Shown one piece after another: positions 16,044 to 18,810 of a stretch of 18,810 nt of DNA (position 1 is the first letter of the stretch; each line of letters opens with the position of its first letter). The stretch comes from JBCBJX01 sp038522735 (GTDB lineage: Bacteria > Pseudomonadota > Alphaproteobacteria > Caulobacterales > Parvularculaceae): positions 1-18,810 of the forward strand of contig JBCBJX010000060.1 of assembly GCA_038522735.1 (NCBI GenBank), given 5' to 3'. A model generated the notes under the pieces. The model worked only from the letters and a program-made list of their open reading frames with translations, had not been told where the DNA came from and searched no databases. Made by a program: the position numbers and the translations under genes.

Positions 16044-16397
16044 ATGAAAATCGTCCATATTCTGTGCGCCGCGTCGGTCGCGATAGCCGGCGCGTGCTCA
16101 AGCATTCCCAAGTCGACGAAAGACGCTTTGAACAAGCCGGTGAATTGCGAAACGGCCGAAGACGATCTCATCGAACTTGCAGCCGGTCTGCCGACAGGGC
16201 GTCAAAGAGCGCGCGCGGTGGTGACGTCCCTGGTTCCGGCCGGGCTCGCTCTTGGCGTCATAACCATGGACCTCCGCAATCGGGCCAAAGTCGTCAACGG
16301 AACGCTTGAGTCGGATATTTACAATAAGATGGCCGACATAACCGCCGAATGTGGGATCGAGCCGGCCGAACTCGAGAGCCAGGCTCCAAGCACATAA
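16044..16397 (+). CDS. Small lipoprotein, unknown function
   Basis: A 117-residue protein with a signal peptide ending IAGAC (probable acylated Cys18), preceded by the ribosome binding site GGGGAG. The mature part has two Cys (in NKPVNCETAEDD and ITAECGIEP) that could form a disulfide. A hydrophobic segment (VVTSLVPAGLALGVITM) lies in the middle and a helical segment with YNKMADITAE near the end. It is the last plus-strand gene before a decayed region. The stop at 16395-16397 lies 3 bases from the stop of a transposase relic on the other strand, so its 3' end abuts the old insertion. No known family is recognised. Confidence 0.75.
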   Translation: MKIVHILCAASVAIAGACSSIPKSTKDALNKPVNCETAEDDLIELAAGLPTGRQRARAVVTSLVPAGLALGVITMDLRNRAKVVNGTLESDIYNKMADITAECGIEPAELESQAPST

Positions 16398-16400
16398 CTC

Positions 16401-16652
16401 TTAACTGCCGGTCGCAGCTTGGCATGTAGCTGACGGGACGGTGTCGGCCCTTCGGTCATAGCCCGTTCCGGTGCGGCGAACGTCTTTCAGCAGTCGAAAC
16501 ATGCGTTCGACAGCATTCCATTTGCGATAGAGAGCGGGTGAGAAGCCCGTTCTGTGCTTGTGGTTCGACTTTGGTGAGATATTGAGCGCGGCGCCAACTC
16601 TTTCGATCTGTAGGCGGACTGCATTGCTGCCACTTCCTGCACAATATTCATT
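16401..16652 (-). pseudogene. C-terminal relic of an IS5-family (IS427-like) transposase
   Basis: Reading the minus strand back from the TAA at 16401-16403 gives about 80 codons in one frame. They contain SNAVRLQIERVGAA, then PKSNHKHRTGFSPALYRKW, NAVERMFRLLKDVRR, GTGYDRRADT and a tail SATCQAATGS. These align by eye with the C-terminal end of IS5-family DDE transposases, typically SNAVR-IER-GA-PNIPPK, then LYRxRNxVERMFxRLKDFRRIATRYDRxA. That region carries the final catalytic Glu (here in NAVERMF). There is no start codon, and the upstream frame loses similarity before the DKGYD block, so most of the gene is gone. Substitutions such as RIATRYDR to RTGTGYDR show decay. No terminal inverted repeats could be placed with confidence. 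Confidence 0.75.
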
Positions 16653-16828
16653 TGAGATGATGATGAACGAAGAAATGCTTCCTCACTTGAACAGCCTGAA
16701 TATTTCGCAGTCCTCGCCGACCTCATAGTCAGGTGGAGGGCCCTAGAGCGCATCTATCTGCTCCGGCCGGGACCTGAGGTGTTGAGCCCCTTAGCAGCCC
16801 CGTCTTTCATTGAGCAGCGTCGGTTAAA

Positions 16829-16990
16829 TCAAAACTGCGTGCCGATGGCCAGGCCGACGACCACCGAGTCCTCCGCTGCGGACACATCGTAGTTGACTGA
16901 CGGGGCGACAACGAAAGCACGAGCTTTGATCTCGCAAAAAATGCCGATTAGTAGCCCGGCTGACTTGATCAGCGGGGCGTTCGCCAGCTG
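16829..16990 (-). pseudogene. Probable C-terminal relic of an outer-membrane beta-barrel protein
   Basis: Back from the TGA at 16829-16831 the minus strand reads about 50 open codons ending ARAFVVAPSVNYDVSAAEDS and then VVVGLAIGTQF. Alternating strands and a terminal Phe are the typical end of an outer-membrane barrel. No start codon or complete domain is present and the region further upstream is not barrel-like. With the nearby transposase relic this suggests a gene destroyed by insertion and deletion. It could also be chance, as the fragment is short. The rest of 16653-16828 and 16991-17046 holds nothing I can identify. Confidence 0.4.
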
Positions 16991-17046
16991 CTGCGGCCGA
17001 GTTTGTGACCGCTACGAGAGAGTTCCAGAGTTGACGAGTGCTCGTC

Positions 17047-17466
17047 TCAGCGGTTCTGAATTTTTTCGCGCATTGCGGCCCGTTGTTCTTCTTGGATTTT
17101 TGCGTACTCGGACATTTGTTTGTCCGTCAGCACGCCAGCAAGTTTCGCTGTCGTCTTTTCGGAGAGCGCCTGAAGCTGAGAGCGCAGATCGCGCGCTTGG
17201 CGCATCCGCAGTTTCGGTTGGCTTCCCTCCTCAATTCCAAAGCTCTTCAGGATGGCCATGCGCTGCTCGATGCTGTCGCGAAGGATCCCTTCGATCTCGG
17301 GTTTTTGCGCCTCGGTGAGGTCCAGGCGTTCCGAGACCGTCTGGACTCGCGCCTCGATCTCTTTGGCGAGCTTTTCACGATCGACATCGTCGGATTGCGC
17401 CGCAGCGGGCGAAACCGCTGCAAAGACGACGGCGAAAAGAACCGATGCGAGATGTTTCATCACCAT
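17047..17466 (-). CDS. Spy/CpxP-like periplasmic protein with two LTxxQ motifs
   Basis: A 139-residue helical protein with a Sec signal peptide (KHLASVLFAVVFAAVSPAAA, cleavage near residue 23). The mature part is highly charged and helical. It has two LTxxQ motifs, LTEAQ at 50-54 and LTDKQ at 113-117, the hallmark of the Spy/CpxP family of periplasmic stress chaperones and regulators, also seen in metal-stress proteins. Starts at 17466 or 17460 (ATG GTG ATG) are both possible; GAAAGG lies 5 bases before the first. A canonical ECF-type promoter lies about 40 bases upstream, and an ECF sigma gene is divergent about 430 bases away. The protein is therefore a likely target, and possibly a sensor, of that envelope-stress sigma system. 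Confidence 0.82.
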   Translation of the reverse strand: MVMKHLASVLFAVVFAAVSPAAAQSDDVDREKLAKEIEARVQTVSERLDLTEAQKPEIEGILRDSIEQRMAILKSFGIEEGSQPKLRMRQARDLRSQLQALSEKTTAKLAGVLTDKQMSEYAKIQEEQRAAMREKIQNR

Positions 17467-17813
17467 GGAAACCTTTCAGGGATGCGTAACGAATTGTCAG
17501 TTGGACGCTGTGAACCGCTCTCAGGTTCCCGAGATCGCCGTTTTTTTGGACTTGGTGCGGAGCGGCGGGCATCACCGGTTCGAACGCCGTTTCGGATCCG
17601 GAGGCATAAAATCCCTTTCGATGAGATCAGCTCAATACACTGAAATCGCTGACGGAAAAAATCTGTGCCGTCGAGAATATCGCACGTGGTCATGGCGTCT
17701 AAAAATAGTGTGCGCCGAGCTTGCGCGAGCGCAGAGTTTTCGGCGGCGATGGCCTTCTTCAGGTAGTCTTCGGAAAGTGGCGGGGCGCAGGCGGGATGAT
17801 CGACGAGAGACAT
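17460..17813 (-). CDS. Doubtful small open frame between the Spy-like and sigma genes
   Basis: An open frame of 117 codons whose stop overlaps the Spy-like start (ATGGTGA). The first 30 or so codons (SLVDHPACAPPLSEDYLKKA, then IAAENSALAQAR) use GC-rich third positions like real genes. The later part is basic, low in structure and contains the ECF promoter. It could be a short gene relic whose 5' part is genuine. It matches no family I know. I see nothing else in the 17467-17891 gap except the promoters listed. Confidence 0.2.
   Translation of the reverse strand: MSLVDHPACAPPLSEDYLKKAIAAENSALAQARRTLFLDAMTTCDILDGTDFFRQRFQCIELISSKGILCLRIRNGVRTGDARRSAPSPKKRRSREPESGSQRPTDNSLRIPERFPW
17504..17529 (-). 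promoter_or_regulatory. ECF sigma-type promoter for the Spy-like gene
   Basis: On the minus strand GGAACC (17529-17524) is followed by 16 bases and CGTC (17507-17504). This is the consensus -35/-10 pair and spacing of many ECF sigma (RpoE-like) promoters. The expected transcript start lies about 30 bases before the Spy-like ATG at 17466. The ECF sigma gene encoded divergently nearby is the natural candidate to recognise it. Confidence 0.6.
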
Positions 17814-17861
17814 CCCGTCCGCTCATCGAGGGGCCTTACGGCCGTTAGTGTCGCGCGTGTG

Positions 17862-17887
17862 GGAATACGCCCCTTCGAAGGCTCGTC
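17862..17887 (+). promoter_or_regulatory. Weak ECF-type promoter candidate at the sigma gene start
   Basis: GGAATA-N16-CGTC has the same spacing as the promoter of the Spy-like gene, but the -35 box deviates from GGAAC. CGTC ends only 4 bases before the ATG at 17892, so a transcript from here would be leaderless. It may be chance. Confidence 0.22.
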
Positions 17888-17891
17888 CAAG

Positions 17892-18470
17892 ATGCAGGCG
17901 GATGAAGATGCTTCCGATGCAGAGATCGTCGCCGCGGTGCGGGCCGGCGACATCCAGGCATTCAGCGTGATCGTCCGCCGCTATGAAGCGACTGTCGCCG
18001 CCACGGTCGTCGGCATGATGGGCCCGGGCGATGACGCCGAAGAGGTCGGCCACGAGACGATGATCAAGCTCTACCGGTCCCTCGATCGGTTCAACGGAGA
18101 CGCCCAGTTGTCCACGTATCTGACGAGGATCGCCATCAACGCATCGCTGGACGCGCTCCGCCGACGCCAACGGAACATCAAGCGCTTCTTCTCTCCGCCA
18201 GCGGATGAAGACGGGCTGGACTGGGAAGGCCAGATCCCGTCGGGCGCGGACCACGCCCGCGATTTCGAAACCCGGCAGGCGATCTCGTACGCCCTGAAGC
18301 GGCTGAAGCCCGAATATCGCGCCGTGGCGGTCCTGAGGCTGGTGCAGGAACTGAGAGTCGAAGATGTCGCGACGATCCTCAATGTCCCGCAAGGCACGGT
18401 CCTGTCACGCCTCTCGCGGGCGAAGACGCAACTCGCGAAGATCCTGAAAAGTGAGTTGAACTATGTTTGA
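17892..18470 (+). CDS. ECF-type RNA polymerase sigma factor (sigma-70 family)
   Basis: A 192-residue ECF sigma factor of normal length. Sigma region 2 spans about 8-93 (DAEIVAAVRAGDIQAFSVIV, then GDDAEEVGHETMIKLYRSLDR and LSTYLTRIAINASLDALRRR). It is followed by a variable linker and region 4 at about 132-185 (YALKRLKPEYRAVAVLRLVQ, VEDVATILNVPQGTVLSRLS). The start at ATG 17892 gives a standard N-terminus; GAAGG lies about 11 bases upstream. The frame is open upstream to 17721 but those residues are not sigma-like. The gene overlaps the next by 8 bases (ATGTTTGA), as usual for a sigma/anti-sigma pair. The divergent Spy-like gene with a GGAACC-N16-CGTC promoter suggests an envelope-stress regulon. 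Confidence 0.93.
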   Translation: MQADEDASDAEIVAAVRAGDIQAFSVIVRRYEATVAATVVGMMGPGDDAEEVGHETMIKLYRSLDRFNGDAQLSTYLTRIAINASLDALRRRQRNIKRFFSPPADEDGLDWEGQIPSGADHARDFETRQAISYALKRLKPEYRAVAVLRLVQELRVEDVATILNVPQGTVLSRLSRAKTQLAKILKSELNYV

Positions 18471-18810
18471 TGAGCATACGGAAGCGCTCATCGAGAAGCT
18501 CTTCGATGACGACCTGACCGCGGACGAGCGGAGGGAGCTGGAGGCGCTCGCCGCTTCGAATTCCGCTGTGAGGCGGCGTCTCGAAGATGATGCGATGGTG
18601 CGTTCGTTTCTGCAGTCTGCGACAGGGCGTTGGCGAAAATCAGCATTTACGGACCGGGTGATGGCGGAGATCGCAGAGGAAGCGGCGCTTCAAGACCTTC
18701 TTTCCGCTCATAAACCGTTGGCGTTCAGGCCGCCGTTCGTGCAACGCGTCATGAACACCATCCAGTCCAGCGCCTTCTCGGCGAAAACGTCTTTGAACGG
18801 CGACCTTAGC
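18463..18810 (+). CDS. Probable anti-sigma factor, N-terminal part (cut by window end)
   Basis: An open frame from ATG 18463 to the window end (116 codons, no stop). It overlaps the sigma gene by 8 bases, so translation is coupled. The N-terminus, MFDEHTEALIEKLFDDDLTA then DERRELEALAASNSAVRRRL, resembles the cytoplasmic sigma-binding end of anti-sigma factors, with an acidic stretch and helix. No Cys or HxxxCxxC zinc motif occurs in the visible part, so it is not of the zinc-binding class. A repeat is visible: FTDRVMAEI (62-70) and FVQRVMNTI (92-100), exactly 30 residues apart. No membrane helix is reached before the window ends. The role is inferred mainly from position. Confidence 0.7.
   Translation, partial: MFDEHTEALIEKLFDDDLTADERRELEALAASNSAVRRRLEDDAMVRSFLQSATGRWRKSAFTDRVMAEIAEEAALQDLLSAHKPLAFRPPFVQRVMNTIQSSAFSAKTSLNGDLS

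Noticed and set aside
16487..16753. 88-codon minus-strand frame
   Set aside because: It is out of frame with the transposase relic, whose correct frame gives the recognisable IS5-family C-terminus.

Overview
The window is GC-rich, densely coded bacterial DNA. Protein content and codon use suggest an alphaproteobacterium; this is inference, as there is no rRNA or other marker. No tRNA, rRNA, CRISPR array or intact mobile element was seen.

Region 1 (1-4732, minus strand) is an acyl-CoA catabolic operon. In transcription order it holds two tightly coupled acyl-CoA dehydrogenases (4732-3527 and 3517-2327), an unknown lipoprotein (2322-1375), a DsbA-fold 2-hydroxychromene-2-carboxylate isomerase-like protein (1308-667) and an AMP-binding acyl-CoA synthetase cut by the window edge (560-1). 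A Crp/Fnr-type regulator (5617-4925) lies just upstream on the same strand. The two dehydrogenases look like the subunits of a heteromeric enzyme. The substrate cannot be named from the sequence.

Region 2 (5786-8254, plus strand) diverges from the regulator. It encodes a nitronate monooxygenase-family flavoprotein, a small four-helix membrane protein and a membrane-anchored DJ-1/PfpI (Hsp31-like) protein.

Region 3 (8432-16397, plus strand) is a run of envelope genes. It has a large Tyr-rich lipoprotein with three internal repeats, an AraC-type regulator, a Cys-type sulfatase, an exported formylglycine-generating enzyme, an outer-membrane beta-barrel and a small lipoprotein. The sulfatase and its maturase are 17 bases apart and both carry N-terminal export signals, which suggests a self-contained extracytoplasmic sulfatase module.

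Region 4 (16401-17046) is a decayed patch. It holds the in-frame C-terminal relic of an IS5-family transposase and a probable C-terminal relic of an outer-membrane protein, both on the minus strand.

Region 5 (17047-18810) is a stress-response locus. An ECF sigma factor overlaps a probable anti-sigma factor (cut by the window end), and a Spy/CpxP-like periplasmic protein with two LTxxQ motifs is divergent from them. That gene is preceded by a textbook ECF-type promoter, GGAACC-N16-CGTC, so the sigma factor plausibly controls it.
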